Made by a program: the position numbers and the translations under genes
Origin: Candidatus Methanoperedens nitratireducens
GTDB lineage: Archaea > Halobacteriota > Methanosarcinia > Methanosarcinales > Methanoperedenaceae
Direction: 5' to 3'
NCBI GenBank assembly: GCA_020724545.1
Contig: DYGR01000031.1
Location: 1-35,794 of the forward strand
Length of the DNA: 35,794 bases
The notes under the pieces: generated by a model
The model's input: only the letters and a program-made list of their open reading frames with translations
Told to the model about the DNA's origin: nothing
Databases searched by the model: none
Shown: positions 16,301 to 25,176 of the stretch, one piece after another
How the letters are laid out: the number at the start of each line of letters is the position of its first letter
Position numbering within the stretch: the stretch's first letter is position 1

Positions 16301-17710
16301 TCATTTTGGTTTAGGAGGCCAGTTTTTTTCCATCCATCCGGGAATGCGTCCTGAATCAGGCGGGCCGATCATTACTCTCAGGCCTGTCACATCCTCAACA
16401 TCTCCCTGCAGCCGTGCTGCAAGACCTGGCAGTACCAGTGTACTATGGTCTGTCTTCTCCTTGAAGTCAAAGCTGGCCTTCTGGAAGGTATCTTTTATCT
16501 TGGCTGCAGTTAGCTGTCCGCCTGCTACTGCTGCTTCAACCCCTATGCCATCGGTATCCACTGCTGCAATATAGCAATTTATCTTATTGGAAGAAAGATC
16601 GCTTTCTACCGTATAATAGGTGAGAGCGAAGTTGGTTGTGACTATCACAGGCGAATCCTTTGTCGGCGAGCCGATCTCATTGACTCCGGGAGCGACTTTT
16701 ACAGGCGTCCTGGGATCTGTGTATATTGTATCCCGCAGGTGCACCTGTGGCAGCATGGCATACGGCTCAAGGCTGTGAAGAATCATTATATCAGCGTACC
16801 TGACTATGAAAACAGAAGCAAGAACTGTCTCCCAGTAAGAGGCTGTGACCGCATCCTTGTATACAAGCCATGAGCTCAGGGGAACTGCCATAATCGGAAG
16901 AGCAATGTCCTTCTGTCCCTCTTTTATCCCTGCACGGCGAAGCTTTATGCATCTCTCAAAGGTCTCTTTTAATTGCTTTCCCTGAGGATATGTACCCGGA
17001 TCAAGTATAAGCTCTTTTATTCCCATCTCCTGAAATGTCAGTGCAAGGGATCTAAGTTTATCCAGATCAGATGAGGACAGAACGACAGGAACTTTATAAT
17101 TTAATGCAAGCTCTGCCACCTCATCCCAGTTCTTCTCTGTTGCAGCGTATATAAGCGGATTTTTATCCTTTACAACCTCAAGCGCAGCCTTCAGTACTGC
17201 CGGGTCAAAAGAACAGAGCACAAGAGGAAGTTCTGTTGTCTCGCTGACCTTTTTTACCGCACTGGCAAACGTAAGTGCATCTCCTGAGACACACCTCACC
17301 GCAACCATGTCTACCTTCAAGAACTTTCCAACATAGAATTTCCTGAAGTTTGCAATCTTATTTATTCTGTCTACAAGTTCTGGTTCCGCCATTGTGTCCC
17401 AGACATCATAGGCAAACGCTGTAGGGTTAAAAAACGTCAACTGGTGGCGGTATAAAACATCGTCTCCGCCTATTTTCCTGGCATGCTCTCCCCTGCCTAC
17501 TGTGATCTCACGTACCTCTGGTGCCAGAAGCGACCCAAGTTCCAGATATTTTTTCTTGAACTCATCTTTAAGTAATGGAGGACAATCCTCCAGTTTTTTG
17601 GATCTGTCGATTAGATGTGCAGCAAAAGCCATGCAGGTTGCATCACCGCATTCGGCGCAGTTTATCTGGGGCAGGTATTTGTAGACCTGAAGTGGGCTGT
17701 TCAGTTTCAT
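16301..17710 (-). CDS. cdhE: Acetyl-CoA decarbonylase/synthase gamma subunit (corrinoid Fe-S protein, large)
   Basis: The 469-residue protein starts with the 4Fe-4S-binding module C18-x2-C21-x4-C26-x16-C43 (INCAECGDATCMAF ... DCPPL). A TIM-barrel and a C-terminal cobamide-binding domain follow (SPVIVTTNFALTYYTVESDL and DGIGVEAAVAGGQL). With CdhD it carries the methyl group on its corrinoid between tetrahydrosarcinapterin and the acetyl-CoA synthase centre of the ACDS complex. The start overlaps the cdhD stop by one base (TAATG), so the two are co-translated. No cdhA, cdhB or cdhC is present in the window. Confidence 0.95.
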   Translation of the reverse strand: MKLNSPLQVYKYLPQINCAECGDATCMAFAAHLIDRSKKLEDCPPLLKDEFKKKYLELGSLLAPEVREITVGRGEHARKIGGDDVLYRHQLTFFNPTAFAYDVWDTMAEPELVDRINKIANFRKFYVGKFLKVDMVAVRCVSGDALTFASAVKKVSETTELPLVLCSFDPAVLKAALEVVKDKNPLIYAATEKNWDEVAELALNYKVPVVLSSSDLDKLRSLALTFQEMGIKELILDPGTYPQGKQLKETFERCIKLRRAGIKEGQKDIALPIMAVPLSSWLVYKDAVTASYWETVLASVFIVRYADIMILHSLEPYAMLPQVHLRDTIYTDPRTPVKVAPGVNEIGSPTKDSPVIVTTNFALTYYTVESDLSSNKINCYIAAVDTDGIGVEAAVAGGQLTAAKIKDTFQKASFDFKEKTDHSTLVLPGLAARLQGDVEDVTGLRVMIGPPDSGRIPGWMEKNWPPKPK

Positions 17711-18996
17711 TATAACACCGCCGTTATCCAGTTATCGATATTTGCGGGTTCAGTTTCCTTTGAGCCATACAGTGTCTGGGTAATCTCTTTTAATACCTGG
17801 ACTGCTGTGGGATGCATCATCATGAATAGATCGTTCCCTGCAAGTGATAGCGTCAATCCTGTGATTATTTCCCATATCGGACCCCGGTACTCCCTTGGTC
17901 CCCAGTCTGAGTCTTCCTTTAGAGGCGAAGCCACCATCCATGCCTCGCGTGCACCCCATGCATTGGTAGTACCGCTTGACATTGGGAAATTGAGTTCTGC
18001 ATCGCCTGTCAGACCTGCCAGTCTTATCCGTTCCATATTTGTATAAGCATAATCAAGACCGTACCCAAGCGCAGCTGTCGTGGGGTCCATCAGGATATTC
18101 TCCCGTGTTACACCGCACTGCTTCATCAATTTTCGGTTGAGCTCCTTCTGCGCGTTTATCTCAAGCTGGGTCCATGAGAGCACAACATGATTATATTTCC
18201 TGGCTGCTTCTGCTATTCGCGCATAGTCAAGATTTAAGCTTGCAGATGCAAGAAGGCAGCGCTCACCTTCAGCCGCCTCTGCTGCTTTCTCTAACACAGC
18301 GGGGTCTTTCTCAGGATTGCCTGAGCCACCGATCACGATCGGCACGTCCACTGCCTGAAGAACCTCTTCCACTGTCTTTGCAGCCTCAGCAGGAGAGGTA
18401 TCTTTTATATTAGGATCTGTACTGATGAGGTGAACTGTAACCATATCTGCCCCAAAGTCGCGTACAACCTTCTTTGCCCATTCAGAGGGGCTGTTAATAA
18501 CATCCTCATAGTTGGATTTGACCGCTTTTGCCATGTTTATCGGCATATCAAAGACATCCATGGTTATGTAGTTGCGGTGAGGCATGAGATTGTCAAAATA
18601 ATAAGGAAGAGCATTCTCTCCTCCGAGTGTTACAGTGCTACTGCGAGAGCCGCCGTCCGATGAAGTAGCTCCAAGTGTGACCTCCTGTACAGGTGTTTTC
18701 CATTCCTCCATTCTACCCACACTGAATTTTGATTCAAGTAACCTGCCGGGCCTGGTCGGCTTCGCTGCTGTCCCACTAAACACCTGATCAACTGGATATC
18801 CCAGTATCCTAGAGATGTTTATTAAGTGATGAGCAATCTGGGCGGCCTCATGCCCTAATGCATATGCCATCTGCGGGTTTAGCATATGTCCTAGATCCAG
18901 CTCAACATCGCCTTCTATCTTTACTCCCTCAAGGGCTTCAATATCAAGACCCCCTAACAGGCTTCCAAGTTCAGAGAGTTTAATCTTTTTCGTCAT
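17710..18996 (-). CDS. cdhD: Acetyl-CoA decarbonylase/synthase delta subunit (corrinoid Fe-S protein, small)
   Basis: The 428-residue, full-length CdhD has family landmarks: [21 protein letters not shown] near residues 105-125, [14 protein letters not shown], a TIM-barrel stretch [15 protein letters not shown], and [20 protein letters not shown]. It partners CdhE in the methyl-carrying corrinoid protein of ACDS. The minus-strand start has AGGATG just upstream. AAATATATAT on the minus strand at 19051-19061 is a plausible TATA box about 60 bp before the start. cdhD-cdhE therefore looks like an independent two-gene operon running toward ftsZ. Confidence 0.95.
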   Translation of the reverse strand: MTKKIKLSELGSLLGGLDIEALEGVKIEGDVELDLGHMLNPQMAYALGHEAAQIAHHLINISRILGYPVDQVFSGTAAKPTRPGRLLESKFSVGRMEEWKTPVQEVTLGATSSDGGSRSSTVTLGGENALPYYFDNLMPHRNYITMDVFDMPINMAKAVKSNYEDVINSPSEWAKKVVRDFGADMVTVHLISTDPNIKDTSPAEAAKTVEEVLQAVDVPIVIGGSGNPEKDPAVLEKAAEAAEGERCLLASASLNLDYARIAEAARKYNHVVLSWTQLEINAQKELNRKLMKQCGVTRENILMDPTTAALGYGLDYAYTNMERIRLAGLTGDAELNFPMSSGTTNAWGAREAWMVASPLKEDSDWGPREYRGPIWEIITGLTLSLAGNDLFMMMHPTAVQVLKEITQTLYGSKETEPANIDNWITAVL

Positions 18997-19133
18997 TATA
19001 ACATCCTATTCAGCACTATTCTATTAACCATACCAGATAGGGCTGGCTACATATATATTTTTAGATGCAGGACTGTGAGCCTATCAGGAGCATGGAAAGA
19101 CTTTTCTATATCAACTCAATAGAAGATTGAAAA

Positions 19134-19322
19134 ATGGATAAAAAAAGCCCCTTCTTCACAGCTATCACTGCATCTATTCTATACTTTATTATTTTTATAC
19201 TGTTAAAGTATTTTCTGCAGATGAGAGCTATCGACTGGCAGGGAGCATTGCAGGGTGCCATTATCTTCTGGATTGTGATCTTCGTAGTGCACCAGTTCCT
19301 TAGAAAAAGGTATTCAGATTAG
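19134..19322 (+). CDS. Small two-helix membrane protein
   Basis: The 62-residue protein has hydrophobic helices at about 8-28 (FTAITASILYFIIFILLKYFL) and 38-55 (GALQGAIIFWIVIFVVHQFL), flanked by basic residues (MDKKSP and RKRYSD). There is no known family motif. It lies between the divergent cdhD and a convergent small membrane gene. Coding status rests on the clean hydrophobic pattern and ATG. Confidence 0.5.
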   Translation: MDKKSPFFTAITASILYFIIFILLKYFLQMRAIDWQGALQGAIIFWIVIFVVHQFLRKRYSD

Positions 19323-19330
19323 TTGATACA

Positions 19331-19498
19331 TCATAATAACCTGGTTAAAAGCCAATATATAAGATATACAACTATTAAGAAGAGTACTATTCGTAAAATA
19401 ACATTCAGGAATGCCAATAAAAATCCAAATACAAATAAAGCAATGATTACAGCAATGATTAAAATGATTAAATTCGTCAGTGTCATACCATTTACCAT
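19331..19498 (-). CDS. Small hydrophobic membrane protein
   Basis: From ATG 19498 this encodes 55 residues, nearly all in two hydrophobic helices (LIILIIAVIIALFVFGFLLA and VILRIVLFLIVVYLIYWLL). GGGAAAAAT lies just upstream; the longer frame to 19549 adds a polar N-terminus that looks non-coding. It converges on the previous small membrane gene with an 8-bp gap and is divergent from DUF2117. Function is unknown. A plus-strand frame over the same bases is rich in Ile, Asn and Lys and looks like a shadow. Confidence 0.45.
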   Translation of the reverse strand: MVNGMTLTNLIILIIAVIIALFVFGFLLAFLNVILRIVLFLIVVYLIYWLLTRLL

Positions 19499-19558
19499 AT
19501 TTTTCCCATTAATGTCATTATCCCTGGTACATAAATACCTTACCCTCATCTAAAACAT

Positions 19559-20674
19559 ATGCGTATAGGAATCATACTCCACGGTCCAGAAATCATTGAT
19601 GCAGGCTCAGCAGAGCGAATAATCGGAATATTCAAGCAGGAACATGAGGTCATAGTAAAGCTTGGCGGAACGATGGGGCGGACTGCTGTTCTGGATGCCG
19701 GGCTTGAGGATATCATCGATATCTCACATGGGCTTACACCAAGTGAGACCATCATAGCTCTTAAGGATAGTATCGATCTTGCAATACTTCTCAATCAGGG
19801 CAAAACACCACAAACAGGGCTGCATTTCGGGCGTATCATAGCATCGAAGCTTGGCCATCCTGATCTCCCGCCGCTTATCCATATTGAGAGCCCGGATCTC
19901 GGCGGCAGGATAATCTACTATAACCAGCGGGCTGCAAAGCATGCCGACTATGTAAAAAATGTACTTACCAGATATTATGGGAATTACGACCTGCCCATCG
20001 AATACTGCAGCTCTCTGCCGCTGGATATCAGATCTGAAGGCGATAAAATCATCCGCAGGCTATCTGGAGCGTTCCCAGGTGAGAACATACGCCTTGAGGG
20101 AGTAGTTATCGGGTATGCCACGCACGATACACCTGAAATAGTATGTAAGGGCGGTAAGGTAATTGAGCTCAGGGGAGGAAGAATAAAGCCCCACGGCCTT
20201 GAGAAGCTTGAGAACAGGAGAATCGACCTGTTCACTGCAAAGGTCAAGACAGGAAATATCAGGCGAACCCGGCATATAACCAGGGTAAAAAATATGCAGC
20301 CAGGAACATCGGCCAGGATAGCTATCATTGACCACTGCGCAGAATCCACATTCGAACTTATAAAAGATGCAGATCTTGTCATAACAGTAGGAGACGATAC
20401 TACAGCAATAACGGCGGATATACTTGTACGATTTGGCATTCCTGTTATAGGGATCACGGATGGTGACCTGGACTGCATACTTGAGGATTCAGCAGTGCCG
20501 GCAGGATCGGTGATCATCCGTGTCAGGGAAGGATTTGATGATATCGTGGGAAGGGAAGTGTTCGAGAAAATAATGTGCTGCAAACAGCAAATCCACATGC
20601 AGAGAAGAGATGAACTGCTTTCCAGGATACTTGCTCTGGCTGAAAAAGAAATGGTAAATATAAAATATTATTAA
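19559..20674 (+). CDS. DUF2117 family protein (methanogen-conserved)
   Basis: The 371-residue protein matches what I know of DUF2117, a family nearly confined to methanogenic archaea and relatives, with no demonstrated function. The N-terminus MRIGIILHGPEIIDAGSA, the central ILLNQGKTPQTGLHFG and IHIESPDLGGRIIYYN, and the C-terminal DLVITVGDDTTAITADIL are characteristic. ATG 19559 sits within ATATG with no obvious ribosome binding site, so a leaderless transcript is possible. It is not in an operon with neighbours. Confidence 0.8.
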   Translation: MRIGIILHGPEIIDAGSAERIIGIFKQEHEVIVKLGGTMGRTAVLDAGLEDIIDISHGLTPSETIIALKDSIDLAILLNQGKTPQTGLHFGRIIASKLGHPDLPPLIHIESPDLGGRIIYYNQRAAKHADYVKNVLTRYYGNYDLPIEYCSSLPLDIRSEGDKIIRRLSGAFPGENIRLEGVVIGYATHDTPEIVCKGGKVIELRGGRIKPHGLEKLENRRIDLFTAKVKTGNIRRTRHITRVKNMQPGTSARIAIIDHCAESTFELIKDADLVITVGDDTTAITADILVRFGIPVIGITDGDLDCILEDSAVPAGSVIIRVREGFDDIVGREVFEKIMCCKQQIHMQRRDELLSRILALAEKEMVNIKYY

Positions 20675-20699
20675 ATAAAAATTAATAAAAAGATATAAC

Positions 20700-21182
20700 T
20701 TAGATCAATGCAGACGTTATTCCTAATACACCTGCCTGAATAATAATTGCAACCGCTATTATTACTCCAGCCATCTCCAGTGCAACCGCAACATTTCCTT
20801 TCTTGAGTTCTCCAAATTCATCTATTCCCTTGGTCAGTTTAGCGAGTATATTTATCGCAAGATAGATAGCAGCTATAGCAAGTATTACTCCAAGTATTAA
20901 TTGAATTATGCTTGCTATTAAAGAGAATATATCGCCTGCCAGAGCATTGGATATCCCTATAGAAACTCCCGCAACTCCAGATTGCACTACTAGACCGATC
21001 GCGACAAATACTGATGCGACAAGAATGCCTATCGCAACATTACCACTAGCAATTTCCTTTTCTTCATTCATTCCTTTGGTTATCTTTCTTAACACAGAAA
21101 AGCCAATATACAATGCAATTACTGCCAGTATAATGGCAATAACCAACTGAATCAATCCTACTACTACGTTTTCTAAAGCCAT
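20700..21182 (-). CDS. Tandem DUF350-type membrane protein
   Basis: The 160-residue protein consists of two homologous halves, about 1-75 and 80-160. Each has a long hydrophobic helix (LVIAIILAVIALYIGFSVL and LILGVILAIAAIYLAINIL), a conserved loop ((I/L)TKG(M/I)(N/D)E, then (S/K)GNVA(I/V)) and a second helix (LVASVFVAIGLVVQSGV and MAGVIIAVAIIIQAGVL). Both halves fit DUF350, usually a single unit in small bacterial and archaeal membrane proteins of unknown role. GAGGTG precedes the ATG, and a perfect palindrome lies 10 bp upstream of the start. A small HTH gene is transcribed divergently. Confidence 0.75.
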   Translation of the reverse strand: MALENVVVGLIQLVIAIILAVIALYIGFSVLRKITKGMNEEKEIASGNVAIGILVASVFVAIGLVVQSGVAGVSIGISNALAGDIFSLIASIIQLILGVILAIAAIYLAINILAKLTKGIDEFGELKKGNVAVALEMAGVIIAVAIIIQAGVLGITSALI

Positions 21183-21192
21183 ATTCGCACCT

Positions 21193-21207
21193 CACGCTTA
21201 AAGCGTG
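21193..21207. promoter_or_regulatory. 15-bp perfect palindrome in front of the DUF350 gene
   Basis: CACGCTT (21193-21199) and AAGCGTG (21201-21207) surround a single A. On the minus strand the palindrome abuts the GAGGTG ribosome binding site of the DUF350 gene. It may act as an operator or a translation-control hairpin. The divergently encoded HTH protein is the nearest candidate ligand. Confidence 0.5.
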
Positions 21208-21366
21208 CATACGCATAATTGTAATGAGGTAATATAATGATTTTGATAGTTTTTAATTCATGCGTTGACAAGGTATTTATGTTCACAGGTACTAAGATTG
21301 GTTTTGTATAAAATGTGCAAAAACCGAGACTTCGGTTTTGATACAACAATAGAACATGAGGTTATT

Positions 21367-21738
21367 ATGCCAAGATCGATCCCTGAAATGATCCGGGGCG
21401 ACTTCAAATGCGAGGAAATCGCAAAGTGTGTCCTTGGACTTAAGGATATAGATATCGATGCCTATAAAATAATTGTAGCAAAAGGCCCTATGACTGCTGA
21501 ACATCTTGGAGAGCTTCTGAACAGGGAGCGAAGCACAGCTTACAGGTCATTGCAGAGTCTGGCGGGGTGCGGTCTTGTCCACCGCGAAACAAGAACGATC
21601 AGTTCCGGTGGCTATTATTACGAGTATATAGCACTTGACCCCTGTAAGATGAAAGAGATGATTCTTGAGAATATAGATGAATGGTACATTAAAATGAAAA
21701 AGCTGGTTATTGAGATCGATAAGGATATTATGAAATAG
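21367..21738 (+). CDS. Small TrmB-like winged-helix transcription regulator
   Basis: The 123-residue protein begins MPRSIPEMIRGDFKCEEIAK. Its winged helix (about 25-95) has the TrmB-like pattern DIDAYKIIVAKGPMTAEHLGELLNRERSTAYRSLQSLAGCGLVHRE, followed by the wing SSGGYYYEYIALDP and a C-terminal helix. It lacks a sugar-binding domain, so ligand and mode of sensing are unknown. The start is ATG 21367 with GAGGT 5 bp upstream; the longer frame to 21265 is unlikely. Its 3' end overlaps the convergent cobT by 11 bp. It may regulate the divergent DUF350 gene (inference). Confidence 0.75.
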   Translation: MPRSIPEMIRGDFKCEEIAKCVLGLKDIDIDAYKIIVAKGPMTAEHLGELLNRERSTAYRSLQSLAGCGLVHRETRTISSGGYYYEYIALDPCKMKEMILENIDEWYIKMKKLVIEIDKDIMK

Positions 21739-22756
21739 AGAAGATGCTATCGCATACCTCTTCCACTTTTTCCCTGAATTCTTTCTGAGAAAAACCCATC
21801 ATTGCCGCAGCAAACATGGCACCGCCTGCACCTACCCCTTCTTTTACATCACCCCTCTCATACATACGAAGTCCCCCGAGTCTTGAGCTTCCAAAGCCCG
21901 GGTCAGAGACAAATGCCTGATAGCCCAGGATATCCGCCATTTCCCCAAAATTGGCACTCGGGTCACTGGCAACATAACGGGTGGTAGCTATTGAGACATC
22001 CCTCTTCAATCCAAGAGCTTTTATTATACCCAGAACAGAGATCATCTGGGTCCCTCCAGCGAGGACTGTTTTTGTATCAAGCCCATCCACAAGTCCGGCT
22101 GCTGCTGCCATCATGGGATCGCCAAGACATTCGATAGCACGAAGAGGATCATTTTTTAAACTGCCAAAAGAGATCCCCGATCTCCTCATCCCCTCGCTTA
22201 CCACTTTATCCTTAATGGAAAGCGGGTTTTCGGGAAAACTGGATGAAACCTTACCATCATAGCCAAGAGCTCTCATCACGCCCATGGCTGTTGTAGTTCC
22301 ACCAGGCACGCTCTCACCTATTATCACAAAATCCGAGAGTTTTGTGATCTTCCTGCCAAGAGCCTCTGATTTTTTATATATATCGATAACCCCAGCAACT
22401 GCATGTCCTCCTCGAATATCCCCGCCGGGCTGTGCATTAATATCTATAGCAGGTATCCTGGGCCGAATGCGCAGCCCTGAGTTGATAAAAAGACATGGAA
22501 TCCCGGTAAGGAGCATTGATGCCCTGGTCAGTACTGCCGGAGTAGGAGCACCTGATGGCGTCATCGCTGGCTCACTGATACTGATAGGCCTGCCTGTTTC
22601 AACCAGTTCTGCATCAGCAGCAGGTGTATAATCAGTAAGCTCAGGGGATTTTCCTGCCGCTGAGATATTCGGGATTTTAGCAGTCTCTGTGTTAGCAAGG
22701 ATGCATATGAAAAGAGGTCTTTTGGGATTGAAATCTGGATAGGGTTCTATCCACAT
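21728..22756 (-). CDS. cobT: Archaeal CobT-like nicotinate-nucleotide phosphoribosyltransferase
   Basis: The 342-residue protein belongs to the archaeal branch of CobT-like proteins. These are thought to activate the lower-ligand base of cobamides by phosphoribosyl transfer from nicotinate mononucleotide. Typical segments are LTRASMLLTGIPCLFINSGLR, VIIGESVPGGTTTAMGVMRALG, GDPMMAAAAGLVDGL and VLAGGTQM. It starts 8 bp after dnaG on the same strand, so dnaG-cobT form an operon. A cobamide gene fits the corrinoid-dependent ACDS pathway encoded here. Archaeal members often work with a separate CobZ phosphatase, which is not in this window. Confidence 0.88.
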   Translation of the reverse strand: MWIEPYPDFNPKRPLFICILANTETAKIPNISAAGKSPELTDYTPAADAELVETGRPISISEPAMTPSGAPTPAVLTRASMLLTGIPCLFINSGLRIRPRIPAIDINAQPGGDIRGGHAVAGVIDIYKKSEALGRKITKLSDFVIIGESVPGGTTTAMGVMRALGYDGKVSSSFPENPLSIKDKVVSEGMRRSGISFGSLKNDPLRAIECLGDPMMAAAAGLVDGLDTKTVLAGGTQMISVLGIIKALGLKRDVSIATTRYVASDPSANFGEMADILGYQAFVSDPGFGSSRLGGLRMYERGDVKEGVGAGGAMFAAAMMGFSQKEFREKVEEVCDSIFSIS

Positions 22757-22764
22757 CTTAATCC

Positions 22765-24078
22765 CTACAGTTCACTTGATGCCTCAATATGCATCGATGC
22801 CGGGGTTTTTACCACGTTACCCATCTTTGCACCTATCAGATTTACTATTCCTTTCGCTGATGCAATATCTACTATCCTCTGGGTTATCACGCCATCAAAT
22901 ATCACACTTGTGATATGGCCGTTGGATCCCTTCAGTGCACTTGCAAGATCGCGAACAGGCACTTCATTTATGATGCTATTGCTCTCATCGAGCAAGCGCG
23001 CACTCAGAGTTCCGCTCAATTGCTCGATATGTTCCTGGAATATACTCTCCTTCTCCTCTTTTTCTATCTCTTCTCTACCTTCTCTGATTTCTTCACTTAT
23101 TTTAGATCTATCAGGCTCAGCAATCTGTTCTAACTCTATAAGCTCCTCTTTAACTGGTGTCAGCTCTATTTCTTCAGGAGCCACAGGTTCGCTCTTTCCG
23201 CCAATCTTCTTCCTTGTTGCCTCTATAATTGCAACTCTTCTCTTTTTGCTGACCTGGTAATAATCAAGTGCCTGCTCAACAGGTGCTTTCTGCCTTAATG
23301 ATTTCAGGATCTCCTTCTGCACAAGCTCTTCAACTCCCTTTCCATCAGGCGCGCGGGCAATATAATCCACATCCGCAACCTGAAGCAGCTCTTTGATTAT
23401 CAGCTCTCCTCCCCTATCACCATCAGTAAAAGCAGTGACAGTCTTTTTCTTGCATAATTCTATTACAGGCTGAGGCACATTGGTTCCGCCTACTGCAATG
23501 GCATTCTTGATCCCGTACCGCAGAAGATTCAACACATCTGCACGACCCTCAACTACAATTATAGCATCTGAATCAAGGACATTTGGCCCCATGGGGATAT
23601 TCTCTTTTCCGTATGCTGTGATCTCCTCGATCCTGAGGGACTGCCTCACTTCATCTGTGATCTCCTGGCTCTCAGGCAGCATCTCATCGAACATCTCATG
23701 AAGGATCTGCTTTGCGCGCTCTATGACTTTTTTTCTTTTTGAGGTTCTAACATCTTCTATCTTTGAGATGTTGATGTTGGCAATGCATGGCCCTATCCTG
23801 TCAATAGTCTCAAGACTGGATGCAAGGACTGCTGTCTCAACCTTATCAAGGCTTGATGGTATTTCTATCGTCCCTATTGATTTTCCCATATTTGACTTAA
23901 TGTTTACCTCCAGCCTTCCTATCCTGCCGCTCCTCTGGAGCTCTCTCAGGTCAAGGTCAGCACCGATTAAACCCTCTGTCTGTCCAAAGATCGCACCGAT
24001 AACATCCGGGCGCTCTATGACTCCGTCAGCTTTTATTCTAGCATGAATGATATATTTTGTTGTATCTGAATTTTGCAT
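22765..24078 (-). CDS. dnaG: Archaeal DnaG-type primase/exosome subunit
   Basis: The 437-residue protein starts with the archaeal DnaG N-terminal domain ([31 protein letters not shown]). A TOPRIM domain at about 170-250 has E177 in [11 protein letters not shown] and D219/D221 in FTDGDRGG. A charged Glu/Lys-rich linker and a conserved C-terminal segment ([16 protein letters not shown]) follow. In archaea this protein is an RNA-exosome component as well as a primase homologue. GGGAGG lies 10 bp upstream of ATG 24078. It is followed by cobT after 8 bp. Confidence 0.95.
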   Translation of the reverse strand: MQNSDTTKYIIHARIKADGVIERPDVIGAIFGQTEGLIGADLDLRELQRSGRIGRLEVNIKSNMGKSIGTIEIPSSLDKVETAVLASSLETIDRIGPCIANINISKIEDVRTSKRKKVIERAKQILHEMFDEMLPESQEITDEVRQSLRIEEITAYGKENIPMGPNVLDSDAIIVVEGRADVLNLLRYGIKNAIAVGGTNVPQPVIELCKKKTVTAFTDGDRGGELIIKELLQVADVDYIARAPDGKGVEELVQKEILKSLRQKAPVEQALDYYQVSKKRRVAIIEATRKKIGGKSEPVAPEEIELTPVKEELIELEQIAEPDRSKISEEIREGREEIEKEEKESIFQEHIEQLSGTLSARLLDESNSIINEVPVRDLASALKGSNGHITSVIFDGVITQRIVDIASAKGIVNLIGAKMGNVVKTPASMHIEASSEL

Positions 24079-24407
24079 ATAATGTACCCTCCCTTCGAAT
24101 AGTAGTTAGAAAAAAAACTCTGTTAGCCTGCACTTGGCGAGCCAGTTATGGCATCCTTTATAATGAACTAATGAGTACTACATTAGTATTCGCCATCATT
24201 ATTTTTCATCTCGAACTGGAAATGACATTCAATTTTGTAATATCAAGTCACAATTGTACGTTGATTTTGCGTAATTATAAATATCTAACTACTTTTCTCT
24301 GGATGATTATTTGCATTGATGAATATCTAATTGCACCTATGCAAGTCACCTTATAATAGTATGAATACCTTTAAAAACGTTGTGGTTTTAAATTTTCTTG
24401 TGAATTC
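24079..24407. other. Intergenic stretch without a supported gene
   Basis: This 329-bp AT-rich gap separates dnaG from the TOPRIM gene, both on the minus strand. The plus-strand frame across it has no ribosome binding site, no recognisable motif and low-complexity composition. It probably holds the dnaG promoter; I see no RNA gene or repeat. Confidence 0.5.
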
Positions 24408-24827
24408 CTATTTTTTATCATGTAGTTCGTATCTTAGCTTATTAACGTAATTATTAAGACTTTCAACATCTTTAATTCTTTTTTTCACAAGATTTCGTAT
24501 CCTTGAGCGAATATCTGTATTTGGCATAATACCGTAGGTCAGAAGATAATCTATTATCTTCCGAGCCATTATACCACCTTTTTTATCCCAGTCTGTCAAT
24601 AGAATAATCTCTTTTCTGCTCTTTGATAACAGTTCTGTGAATTCAAGCAATGGCTGCTGGGAAGCAAGCCTTATATCACCTTTTATGCCAAGAGACCGCA
24701 GCGATTTTACATCCCGTCTTCCCTCAACTACAATGATCGCCCCGCTGTCAGCAAGTGTTTTAAGCTCTAAAATAATTTCTTCTATGCTTTCAAGACGTTC
24801 AATATCTTCGAGTGTTTTAATATTCAT
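24408..24827 (-). CDS. Stand-alone TOPRIM-domain protein (UPF0292 type)
   Basis: The 139-residue protein is essentially one TOPRIM domain: E35 in IIVVEGRRDVKSLRSLG and the D79/D81 pair in IILLTDWDKKGG. A basic C-terminal helical region follows (RSRIRNLVKKRIKDVESL). UPF0292 proteins are conserved in euryarchaea. They are related to the TOPRIM of DnaG and 5S rRNA maturases, and their reaction is unknown. It overlaps the upstream DUF167 gene by 4 bp, so they form an operon that may continue toward dnaG. Confidence 0.85.
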   Translation of the reverse strand: MNIKTLEDIERLESIEEIILELKTLADSGAIIVVEGRRDVKSLRSLGIKGDIRLASQQPLLEFTELLSKSRKEIILLTDWDKKGGIMARKIIDYLLTYGIMPNTDIRSRIRNLVKKRIKDVESLNNYVNKLRYELHDKK

Positions 24828-25123
24828 CTTTCAGTTAAAACCTTCAAAATCTCCTGCGCCCTTACTCCGATTATCTTCACCGATTTTCGACTACTGGTTA
24901 AACCTGCGACTATTTGAATATTTCTGGAGCTAACATTCAATAGACCTGATAAAAACGATACAAGCTGGTCATTCGCTCTTCCTTTCTCTGCTCTCTCTGA
25001 TAATCGGATCTCTATACGTTTGCGCCATGGATTATATCCACTCACATCAGTCTCTTTCGCACCTGGTGAGATCTCAAGGTCAAGTATGACACCATCCTTG
25101 ACCTGTTTAACTGCATCTTTCAT
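24824..25123 (-). CDS. DUF167 (YggU) family protein
   Basis: From ATG 25123 the product is 99 residues and has the DUF167 pattern: LDLEISPGAKETDVSGYNPW, then RIEIRLSERAEKGRANDQLVSFLSGLL and a final SSRKSVKIIGV. The family is widespread, small and without a proven function. Alternative starts exist upstream (25132, 25135 and TTG 25141). I prefer 25123 because the palindromic TATA box centred at about 25149.5 lies 26-27 bp away, the normal archaeal spacing, which implies a leaderless transcript. It overlaps the TOPRIM gene by 4 bp. Confidence 0.8.
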   Translation of the reverse strand: MKDAVKQVKDGVILDLEISPGAKETDVSGYNPWRKRIEIRLSERAEKGRANDQLVSFLSGLLNVSSRNIQIVAGLTSSRKSVKIIGVRAQEILKVLTER

Positions 25124-25143
25124 TAGGCACATCATCAACAAAC

Positions 25144-25153
25144 TAATATATAC
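25144..25153. promoter_or_regulatory. Palindromic TATA box shared by two divergent leaderless genes
   Basis: The core TATATA (25147-25152) is self-complementary. Its centre is 27.5 bp from the mqnA ATG at 25177 and 26.5 bp from the DUF167 ATG at 25123. Both distances equal the usual gap from TATA to transcription start in archaea, so each start codon would lie at +1. One TATA box could therefore direct transcription both ways. Confidence 0.55.
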
Positions 25154-25176
25154 AGCTATTCCAAATCTAATAGATT

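Noticed and set aside
19323-19553. Plus-strand 76-codon frame rich in Ile/Asn/Lys
   Set aside because: The opposite strand gives a clean two-helix membrane protein; the plus frame has no ribosome binding site and low-complexity sequence.
24057-24356. 99-codon plus-strand frame in the gap after dnaG
   Set aside because: It has no ribosome binding site and no recognisable motif, and it overlaps the dnaG 5' end; treated as non-coding.
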